The translations under genes were made by a program, and so were the position numbers. A model generated the notes under the pieces. The model ran no database searches. It was not told where the DNA came from and was given only the letters and a program-made list of their open reading frames with translations. Shown here in pieces: positions 1 to 11,793 of a stretch of DNA of 64,000 nucleotides (positions within the stretch are counted from its first letter, which is position 1; every line of letters starts with the position of its first letter). The stretch comes from Lysinibacillus louembei (lineage in GTDB: Bacteria > Bacillota > Bacilli > Bacillales_A > Planococcaceae), in contig NZ_CP137624.1 in the NCBI RefSeq assembly GCF_033880585.1, forward strand, positions 3,755,501 to 3,819,500, written 5' to 3'.

Positions 1-642
1 TTCCGGTACTTCCATTTCAAATAAACGGCGCAATAGACCTGGGTGTGTACGTGATACGATTACCTGTGGACCACGTGTTGTACGCTCTACTTTCGTAATA
101 TAAACGCGAATACGTGATTGCGGTTTATATACCTCACCTTGAATTTGCTCATTTACTGGTAATGCAGCTTCCACTTTACCTAATGATACGTAAATATTAC
201 GTGCATCTTGACGTTCAATCGTCCCAACAACGATGTCATCTTCACGATCAACATACTCTTCGTAAATTAAACCGCGTTCTGCTTCGCGCACACGCTGTGT
301 TACAACTTGCTTTGCTGTTTGTGCTGCGATACGCCCAAAGTTGCGTGGTGTTACTTCTTGCTCTAATACATCGCCGATTTCATATGCAGGATTAATCATT
401 TTTGCATCTTCTACTGCGATTTCTAAACGATCATCTTCTACTTCCTCTACTACATCTTTACGAGAGTATACAAGCATCGTGCCTTTTTCTAAATTTAAAT
501 CTACTCGTACATTTTGCGCTTGGTTAAAATTACGTTTATACGCTGTTACTAATGCTGCCTCAATGGCTTCGATTAACACTTCTCTTGAAATACCCTTTTG
601 CTCTTCAAGGGCTGTTAAAGCATCTAGTAAATCACTACTCAT
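1..642 (-). CDS. nusA: Transcription termination/antitermination factor NusA, N-terminal part (gene runs off the left end)
   Basis: NusA binds RNA polymerase and modulates pausing, intrinsic termination and antitermination. The 214 codons visible begin MSSDLLDALTALEEQKGIS and continue through the N-terminal RNAP-binding domain. The S1 domain is entered around residue 135 (VGTIERQD…IYVSLGKVEAALP), and the visible part ends in the region leading to KH1 (GPQVIVSRTHPGLLRRLFE). The ATG at 640–642 has AGGAGTG upstream. It lies 13 bp downstream of rimP, so the two are co-transcribed, as in other Bacilli. The KH domains are outside the window. The identification is very secure. Confidence 0.97.
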   Translation of the reverse strand, partial: MSSDLLDALTALEEQKGISREVLIEAIEAALVTAYKRNFNQAQNVRVDLNLEKGTMLVYSRKDVVEEVEDDRLEIAVEDAKMINPAYEIGDVLEQEVTPRNFGRIAAQTAKQVVTQRVREAERGLIYEEYVDREDDIVVGTIERQDARNIYVSLGKVEAALPVNEQIQGEVYKPQSRIRVYITKVERTTRGPQVIVSRTHPGLLRRLFEMEVPE

Positions 643-655
643 TTTCTGTTCACTC

Positions 656-1141
656 CTAAATTTGCTTATCTGAAAAGTCAATCGCAAGTCGTGCCTGCGC
701 TACTTTTTCTTTATCGATTTGTACATTGATTTTGCGTGTCTTAATGCGAACTTCCATTTCTAAACCTTGTTCAGTATATGCTGTTAAATAACCATGAAAT
801 TCTTTCATATCCTTCACTGGCTCATATGTTTTTACATAAATATATTTGCCAATTGATTTTACAAAATCTTCTTCTTTTTTTAATGGGCGTTCTGCACCTG
901 GTGAAGATACTTCTAAATAATAATTTTGCTCGATTGGATCCTTTTCATCCAAAATGATGCTTAAACGTTCACTTACTTGGGCACATTGATCGATATCAAT
1001 TCCACCTTGTGGCGTATCTACATAAACACGTAGAAAATAGTTGCGACCTTCTTTCACAAATTCAACATCTACTAATTCAAGGTTTAATTCAGCAACAACA
1101 GGCATTGCGAGCGCTTCAATCGTTGAAGTAACTTTGCTCAT
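656..1141 (-). CDS. rimP: Ribosome maturation factor RimP
   Basis: RimP assists assembly of the 30S subunit. The roughly 160-residue protein shows the N-terminal alpha/beta domain (LNLELVDVEFVKEG…LRVYVDTPQGGIDIDQC), the conserved YYLEVSSPGAERPLK stretch, and the C-terminal SH3-like domain. Two consecutive ATGs are present. The second (ending at 1141) is better spaced from GAGGGGG, although the first (1144) is possible. It is the first gene of the rimP-nusA unit. It is separated from polC by 370 bp that includes a terminator, so it probably has its own promoter, which I could not place convincingly. Confidence 0.96.
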   Translation of the reverse strand: MSKVTSTIEALAMPVVAELNLELVDVEFVKEGRNYFLRVYVDTPQGGIDIDQCAQVSERLSIILDEKDPIEQNYYLEVSSPGAERPLKKEEDFVKSIGKYIYVKTYEPVKDMKEFHGYLTAYTEQGLEMEVRIKTRKINVQIDKEKVAQARLAIDFSDKQI

Positions 1142-1511
1142 CATATCCCCCTCATATCATATTCTTACTTTATTATTTGTTTTGCCGTTAAATGTATAAA
1201 ACAAACTTGAAATGCTCTTTTCATGGAACGTCCCCAAAACCTTCATTGCCTCCAAACAGCTTTTTACTTACTTCGGCTGCACTGTTCATATACTTCAACA
1301 GTTAAGAGCAATTTTCTAACAGGGCAATATTTTCAAAAAAAGCGGATAGCTGTCTAAAAACAAGCTTTTTAGACGGTCTTGTCATTTCCGATTTGTTGTA
1401 AAACAACAGAAAAGAGCGGGAGAAACCCACTCTTTTGCTGCAAACCTTCAACAAATTGTTACACTAACAATAGCATACCTAGGCTACAATTGCAAATGTA
1501 GCAACTTGCCA
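1142..1511. other. Intergenic region between polC and rimP
   Basis: No gene is visible. It holds the polC terminator at its right side and a second AT-rich hairpin at 1352–1374 (stem GTCTAAAAA/TTTTTAGAC, loop 5). AT-rich sequence that should include the rimP-nusA promoter follows, but no well-spaced −35/−10 pair stood out. The stretch 1215–1320 has no feature I recognise. Confidence 0.5.
1410..1436 (-). terminator. Intrinsic terminator after polC
   Basis: Read on the minus strand, an 11-bp stem (AAAAGAGTGGG pairing with CCCGCTCTTTT, including one G·U pair) encloses a 5-nt loop. It is followed by a broken U-rich run (CUGUUGUUUU). The wobble pair works only on the minus strand, which supports the assigned direction. 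Confidence 0.75.
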
Positions 1512-4500
1512 TTAAAACAATGATAGCTGATTAGCATCAGGAAGTCCTTCTAAACAACCTAGCTGATCCATGTATTCAATCAATGTTTTAGAAACCCGAC
1601 CACGTCGCTGTAAATCCTCCTTCGATAAAAATTCGCCATCTGCACGCGCTGCAACGATTTGCTTTGCTACGTTCGTTCCTAGACCTGGAATTGCATCAAA
1701 TGGTGGAATCAATGCATTGCCATCAATGATAAACTCACTTGCCGTTGAACGATAAAGGTCAACCGATTTAAAATGCATGCCACGCTCACACATTTCAAGC
1801 GCAATTTCTAGCACTGTCATCAAGTTCTTTTCTTTCGGGCTGGCATCTAAGCCTTTCATATTAATTTCATCAATTTTTGTACGAATAACAGCAGGACCTT
1901 GCTTCATCGCAATTAAATCGAAATCATCTGCACGTACCGTAAAGTATGCCGCATAATATAAAATGGGATGATGTACTTTAAACCACGCGATACGCACAGC
2001 CATTAATACATAAGCCGCTGCATGGGCTTTAGGGAACATGTACTTAATTTTTTTACAAGAGTCAATATACCATTCTGGTACCTTATTTTTGCGCATTTCC
2101 TCTTCCATTTCATCCGTTAAACCTTTCCCTTTACGTACGGACTCCATAATTTTAAAGGCGAATGCTGGCTCTAACCCTTGGTAAATTAAATACACCATAA
2201 TATCATCACGACAGCCAATTACTTCTGATAATACACATGTACCACCTTTAATAAGCTCCTGCGCATTACCTAGCCATACATCCGTTCCATGTGATAAACC
2301 TGAGATTTGCACAAGCTCACTAAATGTTGATGGCTTCGTTTCCTCTAACATTTGACGTACAAAGCGTGTACCAAACTCAGGAATACCAAGCGTTCCTGTT
2401 TTTGTACCAATTTGCTCTGTCGTTACACCAAGCGATTCCGTTGTGCTAAAAATTTTCATTACTTCTGGATCATCTGTCGGAATCGTTTTTGGGTCAATAC
2501 CTGATAAATCTTGCAGCATACGAATTACGGTTGGATCATCGTGTCCAAGTATATCAAGCTTCAAAATATTGTCATGAATCGAATGGAAGTCAAAGTGTGT
2601 CGTTTTCCATTCTGCATCTTGCGCATCTGCTGGATACTGTACAGGTGAGAAATCATAAATATCCATATAATCTGGTACTACAATAATTCCCCCTGGATGC
2701 TGTCCTGTTGTTCGTTTAACTCCTGTACAACCTTGCACAAGTCGATCAACTTCGGCGCCTCGGAATGTCAAATTATGATCATTCGCATAGCCCTTTACAT
2801 AGCCATATGCTGTTTTCTCAGCTACAGTACCAATTGTTCCAGCGCGGAACACGTAATCCTCACCAAATAGCACTTTTGTATAGTTATGTGCTTGTGGTTG
2901 GTATTCACCAGAGAAGTTTAAGTCTATGTCAGGTACCTTGTCTCCCTTGAACCCAAGGAAGGTTTCGAATGGGATATCTTGCCCATCTTTTTTATATGGT
3001 GTGCCACATTTTATACAATCTTTATTCGGTAAGTCAAAGCCTGATGCAACGGAGCCGTCTGCGATAAACTCTGAATGCTTACAGCTTGGGCAAATATAAT
3101 GTGGTGGTAATGGGTTCACTTCGGTAATTTCCATAAAAGTGGCAACTAACGATGAACCTACCGAGCCACGCGAACCTACTAAATAGCCGTCTGCTAACGA
3201 TTTTTTTACGAGCTTAGCAGAAATTAAATAAATAACCCCAAAGCCATGCCCTAAAATCGATTTTAATTCTTTATCAATACGGGCTTGTACAATTTCAGGC
3301 AGCTCTTCACCATAAATGCTATGTGCCATTTCATATGTTAAATTCGTTACTTCATCATCTGAACCTTCAATTTTAGGTGTGTATAAATCATCTTTGATTG
3401 GTTTTACATCACCCACCATATTAGCGATTAATTGTGTATTTGTAACAACAATTTCCTCCGCTAAATCAGGGCCTAAAAAATCGAATTCTGCTAGCATTTC
3501 ATCTGTCGTTCTAAAATGAACCTTTGGCAATGGGTAACGATTTAAAGGATTCGCCCCACCCATCGAGCCAATAAGAATTTGTCGGAACTTCCCATCAGTT
3601 TCATCTAAATAATGAACATTGCCTGTTGCAGCGACTGGAATATTCAGTTTTTTCCCAAGCTTCACAAGCCTGCGAATAATATCCTCTAAGTTCCATTCAT
3701 CATGAATTGTTCCTCGTGCAATCAATTGTGAATACACAGGCTTTGGCTGCACCTCGATATAATCATAAAATTTTGCGACACGCTCTGCTTCCTCGGGTGT
3801 TTTATTCATAATCGTTTCAAAAAGCTCACCATTGGAACAGCCTGAGCCAATAATTAAACCTTCGCGATATTTTTGCACATCGCTCTTTTTCAGGCGCGGT
3901 ACTCGATAAAACGTTTCTGTATGCGCAATCGATACGAGCTTAAATAAATTTTTCAAGCCGATTTCATTTGTCGCTAAAATCGTACAATGTGAAGGTCTTG
4001 CTTGCTTATAGCTATCATCTCCACCAACGAAGCGATTAAAATCATCATGATATTTGATGCCTTTATCATGTGCCTCCTTTAATAAATGAAGCATCAGCTC
4101 ACCTGTTGCCTCAGTATCATAAATCGCTCGGTGATGTTGTGTTAGCTCTACACCGTAGCGTTTACAAAGCGTATTCAAACGGTGATTTTTCAATGTTGGA
4201 TTGAGCATACGCGATAACTCTAACGTATCGATAACCGGATGCTTATCAGTGCTTATACCGTATTTTTGGTAGGCAACATATAAGAACCCGATATCGAATG
4301 AAGCATTATGTGCAACGACGATGCTATCGCCAATGAATTCGTGAAACTCCCGCACAACTTCTTCCACTTCTGGTGCATCCCTTAACATATCATCTGTAAT
4401 ATGTGTTAAGTCGATAATATTCGCTGTTAATGGCTTATGTGGATTAGCAAATCGCTCAAATTTACCAATTACTTGTCCATTTTGAATTTTGACAGCAGCA

Positions 4501-5840
4501 AGCTCAATAATTGTGTCATAAACCGTAGATAAACCTGTTGTTTCTACGTCAAAAACAACAAATGTCGCATCTTCTAAATTAATATGCTGCTCCTCATAGG
4601 CAATGGATGCAGCAGAGTCAACTAAATTTGCCTCTAAGCCATAAATTACTTTAATGCCATGCTTTTTCCCAGCAGCATAAGCATCTGGGAATGCCTGAAC
4701 TACTGCATGGTCTGTCACAGCAATTGCTGGATGCCCCCATTTTGCTGCTTGTCCAATCAAGCGGTCAACGGGTGTTACAGCATCCATTTGGCTCATCGGT
4801 GTATGCATATGCAGCTCAACACGCTTGTGTCCTTCTTCAGCTAAATCTTTTCGCGTCTCTTTTTTAATTTCCACAATATCGCGTGCCATCACGACTAAAT
4901 CGCGTACAAATGTATCCATTTGCACAGAGCCGCGCACTTTTACCCACATGCCCTTGGATAACTGCGCCATTAATTCAGCATCGCTATCATCACGTGAGAA
5001 CATTTTTACTAAAATCGAATCCGTGTAATCCGTCATTTTAAATTCTAATAAAGAACGACCGCTTTTTAATACTTTAATTTCCGTCATGAACACGAAGCCT
5101 TCCAAGACGATAGAGCGCTCTTCCTCAAGCACCGAACGAATTTCAACTGTTTCGCTATCTTTAATTTGTGCCCCAAGCTGAAATGGACGATTGCTTACAA
5201 CAGCTTGCGGTGAATCAGCTTTATCTTTTTCACGTTTTGCAAAATCTTCAAGTGCTTGCTGTGCTAGCATTGTCTCTTCCTGTCTACGCTGCTCTAAAAA
5301 TGCCTCATGTGCCTGCTTCATTTCATCTGTTTGCTCAACTAATTGGAATTCAAGCGGGATATGGGGAAAGCCAAATTGCTGATAGCTTTCGGAAAGCTTG
5401 TCAGTATATTTTGATTTTAATGACATTTGCTCAATTTCATGCATCGTTGTTGCAATCAATTTATGCCCTGTCCATTGAGGCTTTTGCTCCATTAATTGAT
5501 TTTTTAATGGCGGTGACATATCCTCTAGCTGCCGTATCATCGGTAGCCAATAATCTAGTACGAGCTCCTCTGTCACAATAGGTGCAGTCGTTTCAATGGT
5601 TAATGAGACATTAGCAATATGTGAAAACTTCTCTGTTAAACGTGCGATGAGTAGCTGATATACTTTATAAGGCAATATGTTTTGCAATTTAATAATAAAG
5701 CACCATACACGATTTTTTTTATGCACAGATAATCTTGTCAGCTCACCTTCTTCAAATAACGACATATAAATATCATCTGTTAATTCTAATTGCTGCAAGA
5801 GCATGAGAAATCTCGTTCTTGCCTCTTGTTGATTCGTCAT
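1512..5840 (-). CDS. polC: DNA polymerase III PolC-type, replicative alpha subunit
   Basis: PolC is the main replicative DNA polymerase of low-GC Gram-positives and carries its own 3'-5' proofreading exonuclease. About 1442 residues match the usual length (B. subtilis about 1437). The order is an N-terminal domain; an OB fold at about 235–330; a PHP domain with HMHT near residue 345; an inserted DEDD exonuclease starting at FDVETTG near 430; then the polymerase palm with PDIDLNFSG. Paired Cys motifs (CPSC…CIKCG) lie between fingers and palm. I start at ATG 5840 because AGAGGAAGGTG lies just upstream. A GTG nine bases earlier overlaps that site. Its terminator lies at 1410–1436. Confidence 0.98.
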   Translation of the reverse strand: MTNQQEARTRFLMLLQQLELTDDIYMSLFEEGELTRLSVHKKNRVWCFIIKLQNILPYKVYQLLIARLTEKFSHIANVSLTIETTAPIVTEELVLDYWLPMIRQLEDMSPPLKNQLMEQKPQWTGHKLIATTMHEIEQMSLKSKYTDKLSESYQQFGFPHIPLEFQLVEQTDEMKQAHEAFLEQRRQEETMLAQQALEDFAKREKDKADSPQAVVSNRPFQLGAQIKDSETVEIRSVLEEERSIVLEGFVFMTEIKVLKSGRSLLEFKMTDYTDSILVKMFSRDDSDAELMAQLSKGMWVKVRGSVQMDTFVRDLVVMARDIVEIKKETRKDLAEEGHKRVELHMHTPMSQMDAVTPVDRLIGQAAKWGHPAIAVTDHAVVQAFPDAYAAGKKHGIKVIYGLEANLVDSAASIAYEEQHINLEDATFVVFDVETTGLSTVYDTIIELAAVKIQNGQVIGKFERFANPHKPLTANIIDLTHITDDMLRDAPEVEEVVREFHEFIGDSIVVAHNASFDIGFLYVAYQKYGISTDKHPVIDTLELSRMLNPTLKNHRLNTLCKRYGVELTQHHRAIYDTEATGELMLHLLKEAHDKGIKYHDDFNRFVGGDDSYKQARPSHCTILATNEIGLKNLFKLVSIAHTETFYRVPRLKKSDVQKYREGLIIGSGCSNGELFETIMNKTPEEAERVAKFYDYIEVQPKPVYSQLIARGTIHDEWNLEDIIRRLVKLGKKLNIPVAATGNVHYLDETDGKFRQILIGSMGGANPLNRYPLPKVHFRTTDEMLAEFDFLGPDLAEEIVVTNTQLIANMVGDVKPIKDDLYTPKIEGSDDEVTNLTYEMAHSIYGEELPEIVQARIDKELKSILGHGFGVIYLISAKLVKKSLADGYLVGSRGSVGSSLVATFMEITEVNPLPPHYICPSCKHSEFIADGSVASGFDLPNKDCIKCGTPYKKDGQDIPFETFLGFKGDKVPDIDLNFSGEYQPQAHNYTKVLFGEDYVFRAGTIGTVAEKTAYGYVKGYANDHNLTFRGAEVDRLVQGCTGVKRTTGQHPGGIIVVPDYMDIYDFSPVQYPADAQDAEWKTTHFDFHSIHDNILKLDILGHDDPTVIRMLQDLSGIDPKTIPTDDPEVMKIFSTTESLGVTTEQIGTKTGTLGIPEFGTRFVRQMLEETKPSTFSELVQISGLSHGTDVWLGNAQELIKGGTCVLSEVIGCRDDIMVYLIYQGLEPAFAFKIMESVRKGKGLTDEMEEEMRKNKVPEWYIDSCKKIKYMFPKAHAAAYVLMAVRIAWFKVHHPILYYAAYFTVRADDFDLIAMKQGPAVIRTKIDEINMKGLDASPKEKNLMTVLEIALEMCERGMHFKSVDLYRSTASEFIIDGNALIPPFDAIPGLGTNVAKQIVAARADGEFLSKEDLQRRGRVSKTLIEYMDQLGCLEGLPDANQLSLF

Positions 5841-5873
5841 CGTTCTCACCTTCCTCTAGCTAAAAATAGCATG

Positions 5874-5908
5874 GGGCGCCTGGAAAGACAAAATCTTTCC
5901 CGACACCC
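5874..5908 (-). terminator. Hairpin between proS and polC, weak terminator
   Basis: Minus-strand stem GGGTGTC/GGCGCCC (two G·U pairs) is stacked on GGAAAGA/TCTTTCC with a short AT loop. The nearest U run begins several bases after the stem (ATGCTATTTTTAGC). Termination is therefore probably partial, and the hairpin may instead tune expression of polC relative to proS. Confidence 0.5.
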
Positions 5909-5935
5909 TCATCCTCTACATCTATTATTTACACT

Positions 5936-7645
5936 CTATTCGTTTGTGCGGAAAAATTCGCTTAAACGGTCAACTACTTCTTCCTTTGCCCATTCAAATG
6001 TTTCGCCTGTTTCACGCACTTTTACTTCTACAATACCTTCTGAAGCTTTTTTACCAATTGTAATTCGAATTGGTAACCCCATTAAATCTGCATCTGCAAA
6101 TTTTACGCCTGGTCGCTCAGCGCGATCATCAAATAATACATCATAGCGGTATGATTTTAAAACGCTATAAAGCTCGTCCGCTAATTGGTTTTGTGCCTCA
6201 TCCTTTAAGTTAACAGGCACTAAATGCACATCATATGGTGCAAGCTGTTTCGGCCATACAAAGCCGTTGTCATCTTGGAATTGCTCTGCGACAGCAGCAA
6301 GTATACGTGACACCCCAATACCATAGCAGCCCATAATAAATGGTTGCGCTTTGCCTTGCTCATCTAAAAACACAGCATTCAATTTAGCTGAATATGTTGT
6401 GCCAAGCTTGAAAATATGCCCAACTTCAATACCTTCAGCAAATTTGATTGTGCCATTACCATCTGGAGATGGATCACCTTCTTGAATGAAGCGAATATCT
6501 TCATAGCTATTAATGGCAAAATCGCGCTCTGGGTTCACATTGATATAGTGGAAGCCATCTTCGTTTGCTCCAGCGACGCCATTGCGAATCGATTTAATTG
6601 CATGATCTGCAATAACCTTCACTTCCACAGGAAGCTTCACTGGCCCAATTGAACCTGGAGAGCAGTTTAATAAATTTTTAATATCTGCTTCTTCTGCTAA
6701 CTCCACAGATGACGCACCTAAAACATTTTTCAATTTAATGTCATTGATTTCATGATCGCCACGTGCTAGCACAACAACAAGCTCTCCATCTACATTAAAC
6801 ACTAATGATTTAATACAGTTTGCTGCATCGACAGATAAGAAATTGCTAACATCGTCAATTGTTTTCACATCAGGTGTTGCTACTTTTTCTAGCTCTTTTT
6901 GTGCAGCATTGCTCGCTTGATAATCAACAATCACTTCTGCCATTTCGATGTTTGCAGCATAATCAGAGGAATCAGAATAAGCAATGGTATCCTCACCAAT
7001 TTTTGATAAGACCATAAACTCATGTGTACCTTTACCACCGATTGAACCTGCATCCGCAATGACTGCACGGAAATTCAAGCCAAGGCGCGTAAAAATATTA
7101 GAATATGCACGGTACATATCTTCATATGTTGCATCTAAGCTCTCTCTTGATGCATGGAATGAGTAAGCGTCTTTCATAATAAATTCGCGACCACGCAATA
7201 AACCAAAGCGTGGACGTTTTTCATCACGGAACTTTGTTTGAATTTGATAAAGTGTTAAGGGTAGCTTTTTATATGACTTAATTTCATCACGTACTAATGT
7301 CGTAATAACTTCCTCATGTGTTGGACCTAATGCAAAATCGCGCTCATGACGGTCTTTTAAGCGCATCAATTCTGGACCATATGCATCCCAGCGACCAGAC
7401 TCTTGCCAAAGCTCTGCTGGCTGCAATGTCGGCATTAGTAGCTCTATTGAATTAATAGCTTCCATCTCTTCACGAATAATTTGCTCGATTTTTGTTAGTA
7501 CACGCTTGGCTAATGGCAAATAGGAATAGACACCACTTGCATTTTGACGAATAAAGCCTGCACGTAACAATGCTTTATGTGATTGAACATCCGCATCTGC
7601 TGGTGTTTCTCGCAAAGTTGGAATAAATGTTAAACTCTGTTTCAT
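5936..7645 (-). CDS. proS: Prolyl-tRNA synthetase, bacterial type with editing domain
   Basis: Charges tRNA-Pro with proline. The 569-residue class II synthetase carries motif 2 ([21 protein letters not shown]), an INS editing domain in the middle (about 225–405), motif 3 ([14 protein letters not shown]) and an anticodon-binding domain at the end. This is the longer bacterial architecture, not the archaeal/eukaryotic one. Start at ATG 7645 ([10 protein letters not shown]) because AGAGGTGG sits 8 nt upstream. The longer reading frame would start at a GTG inside that site. It lies 41 nt downstream of rseP and 95 nt upstream of polC, as in B. subtilis. Confidence 0.97.
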   Translation of the reverse strand: MKQSLTFIPTLRETPADADVQSHKALLRAGFIRQNASGVYSYLPLAKRVLTKIEQIIREEMEAINSIELLMPTLQPAELWQESGRWDAYGPELMRLKDRHERDFALGPTHEEVITTLVRDEIKSYKKLPLTLYQIQTKFRDEKRPRFGLLRGREFIMKDAYSFHASRESLDATYEDMYRAYSNIFTRLGLNFRAVIADAGSIGGKGTHEFMVLSKIGEDTIAYSDSSDYAANIEMAEVIVDYQASNAAQKELEKVATPDVKTIDDVSNFLSVDAANCIKSLVFNVDGELVVVLARGDHEINDIKLKNVLGASSVELAEEADIKNLLNCSPGSIGPVKLPVEVKVIADHAIKSIRNGVAGANEDGFHYINVNPERDFAINSYEDIRFIQEGDPSPDGNGTIKFAEGIEVGHIFKLGTTYSAKLNAVFLDEQGKAQPFIMGCYGIGVSRILAAVAEQFQDDNGFVWPKQLAPYDVHLVPVNLKDEAQNQLADELYSVLKSYRYDVLFDDRAERPGVKFADADLMGLPIRITIGKKASEGIVEVKVRETGETFEWAKEEVVDRLSEFFRTNE

Positions 7646-7686
7646 GTATAGTTCCACCTCTAAACTGATTTTCTAATTCGCTTTAT

Positions 7687-8955
7687 CTAAAAGAAGAATC
7701 TTTGTATATCGTTCCATGTGACAACAATCATTAAAATCATTAGCAACACGATACCAACAAAATGTACAAGTCCCTCTTTTTGACGGTCTATCGGTTTGCC
7801 ACGCACTGCTTCAAAGCCAAAGAATAATAAACGTCCACCATCAAGTGCTGGTAGTGGTAACAAGTTCATAATCCCTAAATTCATACTTAACGCCCCAGCC
7901 CAGAACAGTAAATTAAATATACCGTAAGATGTTGCTTCCTCCGTATATTTATATATACCAACAGGGCCGGACAGCTCATCAATGGATAACTGTGCTGTCA
8001 CAAGTTTAATAACCGCTTTAAAAATCATTGTGGCCGTTTCATATGTTAGCTCTCCAGCGTAGGCAACAGCCTTTACTGGTGATTTCTCATAGGCACGTGC
8101 TGCATAAATACCGATTTGTCCAACCTTTTCACCTTTATCATTTTCTACAATTTTCGGTGTCAGCTCGAATGTTAGCTGTTCACCTTTACGATCTACTACC
8201 ATCACCATCGGTTGTCCCATTTTTTCTTGAATGGCCTGTGATAAATCTTCCCATGTTGAAATTTTATGACCATCAATCGCCGTTACTACATCATCTCGCT
8301 GTAGCCCAACAGCACTTGCTACACCATCGTCTGCAACTTGTGCGATTTTGGGCAGTGACTCATTTGTAGGCACACCTTGTAATAATCCCATTATTAAAAA
8401 TAGAACAAACGCTAAAATAAAGTTGAATAACGGACCAGCAAAAATCGCCATCGAACGTTGACCAACTGTTTTCGCATTAAATGTACGATCATATGGGGCA
8501 ATAATTGTTTCCTTGCCATTTTCAACGATAGACGCTGTGCGTGAAATATTATAGCGCACTAGATTTTCATCTTCATCATAACCTTCAATCCAAAGCTCAC
8601 GCTCTAAATCAGCACGTTCTACTTCCATAAATAAAATATTTGGATGCTGACTATTTTGATTTAAAATAATTTTTTCAACAGTGTTATCTTCATTCATTAA
8701 TAGACCGACACGATAGCCTGGCTGTAATTCTACCGAATCCATATCATCGCCAGCCATACGAACATAACCACCGATAGGAAGAAGGCGTAATGTATAAACA
8801 GTTTCACCTTTCGTCATACCAAAAATTTTCGGCCCCATACCAATAGCGAATTCTCGTACCATAATTCCTGCACGCTTTGCGAATAGGAAGTGTCCTAGCT
8901 CATGGAAAAATACGAGTGAGCCAAAAATTACGATAAATGCAATAGCTGTTTGCAT
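7687..8955 (-). CDS. rseP: Site-2 intramembrane metalloprotease RseP (RasP)
   Basis: Membrane zinc protease that cuts anti-sigma factors and leftover signal peptides within the bilayer. The 422 residues show HELGH (HExxH zinc site) at about 19–23 in the first membrane helix and a PDZ domain at about 200–290 (VGLQRDDVVTAIDG). The second metal-site motif (NLLPLPALDGG) lies in a later helix, and a hydrophobic C-terminus follows. Start ATG 8955 has AAGGTGG upstream. It belongs to the uppS-cdsA-dxr-rseP-proS cluster, the classic isoprenoid/lipid plus RIP order. Confidence 0.96.
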   Translation of the reverse strand: MQTAIAFIVIFGSLVFFHELGHFLFAKRAGIMVREFAIGMGPKIFGMTKGETVYTLRLLPIGGYVRMAGDDMDSVELQPGYRVGLLMNEDNTVEKIILNQNSQHPNILFMEVERADLERELWIEGYDEDENLVRYNISRTASIVENGKETIIAPYDRTFNAKTVGQRSMAIFAGPLFNFILAFVLFLIMGLLQGVPTNESLPKIAQVADDGVASAVGLQRDDVVTAIDGHKISTWEDLSQAIQEKMGQPMVMVVDRKGEQLTFELTPKIVENDKGEKVGQIGIYAARAYEKSPVKAVAYAGELTYETATMIFKAVIKLVTAQLSIDELSGPVGIYKYTEEATSYGIFNLLFWAGALSMNLGIMNLLPLPALDGGRLLFFGFEAVRGKPIDRQKEGLVHFVGIVLLMILMIVVTWNDIQRFFF

Positions 8956-9001
8956 AATTTCCCACCTTCATATACTTTTTTCTTACTTGTTCAAACTTCT
9001 T

Positions 9002-10147
9002 TTATTTTACCATGTCCAATACAATTTTTCTCGTTTCATTGTCCACATGTAAAATCGTTTCTAAATCAGGGAGCAATATATTATGATGTGCATGCATCAC
9101 ACGTTCAATTAGCTCTTCAATTTGTAAAAACGTAATTTTTTCCTGTAAGAATAATGAAACAGCTGCTTCATTTGCCGCATTCATTGCTGTTAGCATCGTC
9201 CCACCTGCACGACCTGCTTCATAAGCAAGCTTTAATGCTTTAAAGCGCTCAAAGTCAACTTCTTTAAATGATAGTTGTCCAATTTCCGCTAAATTTAAAG
9301 CTTGTCCACCTTGCAGTGGCAAACGCTCTGGATAGCTAAGCGCGTATTGAATCGGCACACGCATGTCCGGTGTACCAAGCTGTGCAATGACGCTCGTATC
9401 ATGATATTCCACTAATGAATGAATAATGCTTTCGCGGTGTAACAATACATCAATTTTATCATATGGCATATCGAACAATACATGTGCTTCAATCACTTCA
9501 AGCCCTTTATTCATCATTGTTGCCGAATCAATCGTAATTTTTGCTCCCATTGACCAATTTGGATGGTTTAGCGCATCTTTCACTGTTACATACTGTAATT
9601 CTTCGCGGCTACGGTCACGGAAGGAGCCACCAGAAGCTGTTAAAATTAAACGTTCAATATTTTTCGGGTTTTCACCATTCATTGATTGGAATAACGCAGA
9701 GTGCTCACTATCGACAGGTAAAATAGGGGCGTTGTACTTGCGCGCCTCCGCCATTACTAAATGTCCTGCTGTAACGAGTGTTTCCTTATTGGCAATAGCG
9801 ATTGTTTTACCCATACGAATCGCTGCTAAAGTCGACTCTAAGCCAACGCTTCCTAGTACAGCATTAACTAGCACCGTCGTTTCTGGATGTGTAGCTACTT
9901 CCACAAGCCCTTTTGCACCATATGTTACTTCGATATGCGGGTACTCCTGTTGCAGGCGGCTCGCATCCTCTGCGTCTTGTACAGATACAAGCTGTGGCTG
10001 CAAGTCTTGGATAATTTGTTTTGTTGCCTCAATATTGCGACCTGCTGATACAGCAACAAGCTGGAATTCCTCTTTTTGCGCCTTTAAAATATCAATTGTT
10101 TGTAAGCCAATAGAGCCTGTTGCTCCTAATAAACTAATTTTTTTCAA
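9002..10147 (-). CDS. dxr: 1-deoxy-D-xylulose 5-phosphate reductoisomerase
   Basis: Second enzyme of the MEP isoprenoid pathway: DXP plus NADPH gives 2-C-methylerythritol 4-phosphate. The NADPH-binding GATGSIG lies at residues 8–14. The metal and substrate residues are in [19 protein letters not shown] and the NHPNWSMG region. The 381 residues are normal. The start codon is TTG (TTGAAAAAAATT), preceded by AAAGGAAG. No ATG gives the expected N-terminus. Its neighbour uppS uses the end product of this pathway. Confidence 0.96.
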   Translation of the reverse strand: MKKISLLGATGSIGLQTIDILKAQKEEFQLVAVSAGRNIEATKQIIQDLQPQLVSVQDAEDASRLQQEYPHIEVTYGAKGLVEVATHPETTVLVNAVLGSVGLESTLAAIRMGKTIAIANKETLVTAGHLVMAEARKYNAPILPVDSEHSALFQSMNGENPKNIERLILTASGGSFRDRSREELQYVTVKDALNHPNWSMGAKITIDSATMMNKGLEVIEAHVLFDMPYDKIDVLLHRESIIHSLVEYHDTSVIAQLGTPDMRVPIQYALSYPERLPLQGGQALNLAEIGQLSFKEVDFERFKALKLAYEAGRAGGTMLTAMNAANEAAVSLFLQEKITFLQIEELIERVMHAHHNILLPDLETILHVDNETRKIVLDMVK

Positions 10148-10175
10148 CCTCTTTACTTCCTTTCAGTCACTGCGC

Positions 10176-10970
10176 TTAGCTAACGAAATGCAGCAAATTC
10201 AATAATGGTAAGACGAATAATAAGCTATCAAAACGGTCTAAAATACCGCCATGCCCTGGAAGAATAGTACCTGAATCCTTGACATCATAGTGACGCTTAA
10301 TTGCAGATTCCACTAAATCTCCCATTTGCCCGAAAATCGAGCTAATAATGACGATGACAATTAGTAATGGCCACGATATAGTAAACGGCACAATAAGCTG
10401 CATAATCACTGCTGCAATGATGGCAACCGCAATTCCTCCTATAAAGCCCTCCACCGTTTTATTCGGCGATATTTCTGGCCACAGCTTATTTTTGCCAAAG
10501 CGACGACCGATAAAATAGGCACCTGAATCTGTTGTCCAAACGATTAATAATGCAAAAATAACGTATACTAAGCCCGCTTCACGCGTTTCAATGAAATAAT
10601 AAAAGCCGATGCCAACATAGAGCGTGCTTAAAATAACAAATGCAACATCATCAAATGTAAAATGATTTTTGACAATAACGGAATAGACAAGCAATAAAAT
10701 AACACCGATAATGAGTAATTCAAACTTCGTATAGCTTGTCACTTCCACTATTTTGATAGCATAGTTTTTTGGCAGTAAAATTGTAAACAATGTTAATGCG
10801 CCTAGTATGCCTGGTGCAGAAAAAATTGAAATACCTTTCATTTTTAAAATTTCATATAAGCCTACTGCTGCCATTGCATATACTAGTAAGGTAAATGGTA
10901 ATTGTCCATATACGACGAAAGGAATAAATAACGCCGCTGCAATAACTGCTGTGATAATTCGTTGCTTCAC
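10176..10970 (-). CDS. cdsA: Phosphatidate cytidylyltransferase (CDP-diglyceride synthase)
   Basis: Makes CDP-diacylglycerol from phosphatidic acid and CTP, the branch point for membrane phospholipids. The 264 residues are mostly hydrophobic with about seven or eight membrane segments. The C-terminal signature (GQMGDLVESAIKR … KDSGTILPGHGGILDRFDS) contains the conserved acidic residues. Its ATG overlaps the uppS stop by 4 bp (ATGA), so the two are translationally coupled. Confidence 0.96.
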   Translation of the reverse strand: MKQRIITAVIAAALFIPFVVYGQLPFTLLVYAMAAVGLYEILKMKGISIFSAPGILGALTLFTILLPKNYAIKIVEVTSYTKFELLIIGVILLLVYSVIVKNHFTFDDVAFVILSTLYVGIGFYYFIETREAGLVYVIFALLIVWTTDSGAYFIGRRFGKNKLWPEISPNKTVEGFIGGIAVAIIAAVIMQLIVPFTISWPLLIVIVIISSIFGQMGDLVESAIKRHYDVKDSGTILPGHGGILDRFDSLLFVLPLLNLLHFVS

Positions 10971-11755
10971 TTCTGTTCTTCTCCTTTCAGCCCACCATAC
11001 CGCCTATTTCGTTGCTGATATTGCTGAACTGCCTCTAATAAGCATTGCTCATCGAAATCCGGCCAAAGCGTATCCGTAAATAAAAATTCCGTGTAGGCTA
11101 ATTGCCATAGCATGAAATTACTTAAACGTACTTCACCACTTGTACGAATTAATAAATCCGGCTCTGGTAAATGTGCTGTCATTAAATGTGATGTAATATG
11201 CTCCTCTGACACTTCTTCAATCGCTAACCTACCTGCCGCTACTTCCTGCATAATATTTTGCATCGCAAGTACAATTTCCGCACGACTCCCGTAATTCATT
11301 GCAAAATTTAAAATTAAGCCCGTATTATGCTTTGTCGTATTCATCGCATGCTGTAAAGCCCTTTGTGTGTGGCCAGGTAAGCTTGCAAAATCACCAATCA
11401 TTTGCACGCGAATATTACGTTCCATCAACTCTGGTAAAAAGGAATTTAAAAATTGCTCAGGAAGTCCCATTAAAAACTCAACTTCCGCTTTAGGACGCTT
11501 CCAGTTTTCCGTTGAAAATGCGTATAATGTCAAAATTTCAACACCTAAATCACAAGCATAGCGCGTAATTTTACGCACTGTCTTCATTCCTTCATGGTGT
11601 CCCGCAATTCTCGGCATTGACCGCTTCTTTGCCCATCTGCCATTGCCATCCATAATAATTGCAATATGCGAAGGAACTTCTGCATCAAGTAAGCTCTTGC
11701 TGTTATATTCGATTTCATTTTTATTTAATTTTTTTCCTAAAAGCTTTTTAAACAT
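10967..11755 (-). CDS. uppS: Undecaprenyl diphosphate synthase (cis-prenyltransferase)
   Basis: Builds the C55 lipid carrier precursor for cell-wall synthesis. The conserved IIMDGNGRWAKKR with catalytic Asp lies near residue 35. LYAFSTENWKRP, and the C-terminal PEPDLLIRTSGEVRLSNFMLWQ that binds the pyrophosphate, are also present. The 262-residue start at ATG 11755 is preferred over an upstream TTG because GGGGG lies 8 nt before it. A terminator separates it from frr, so it heads a new transcription unit. Confidence 0.96.
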   Translation of the reverse strand: MFKKLLGKKLNKNEIEYNSKSLLDAEVPSHIAIIMDGNGRWAKKRSMPRIAGHHEGMKTVRKITRYACDLGVEILTLYAFSTENWKRPKAEVEFLMGLPEQFLNSFLPELMERNIRVQMIGDFASLPGHTQRALQHAMNTTKHNTGLILNFAMNYGSRAEIVLAMQNIMQEVAAGRLAIEEVSEEHITSHLMTAHLPEPDLLIRTSGEVRLSNFMLWQLAYTEFLFTDTLWPDFDEQCLLEAVQQYQQRNRRYGGLKGEEQK

Positions 11756-11793
11756 AGCCCATTCCCCCAACTACTTGCATATCGGACATATTT

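Noticed and set aside
9426-10205. Plus-strand open reading frame of 259 codons opposite dxr
   Set aside because: It lies fully opposite dxr, is Ser/Thr/Cys-rich as expected for a shadow frame, and has no SD or family motif.
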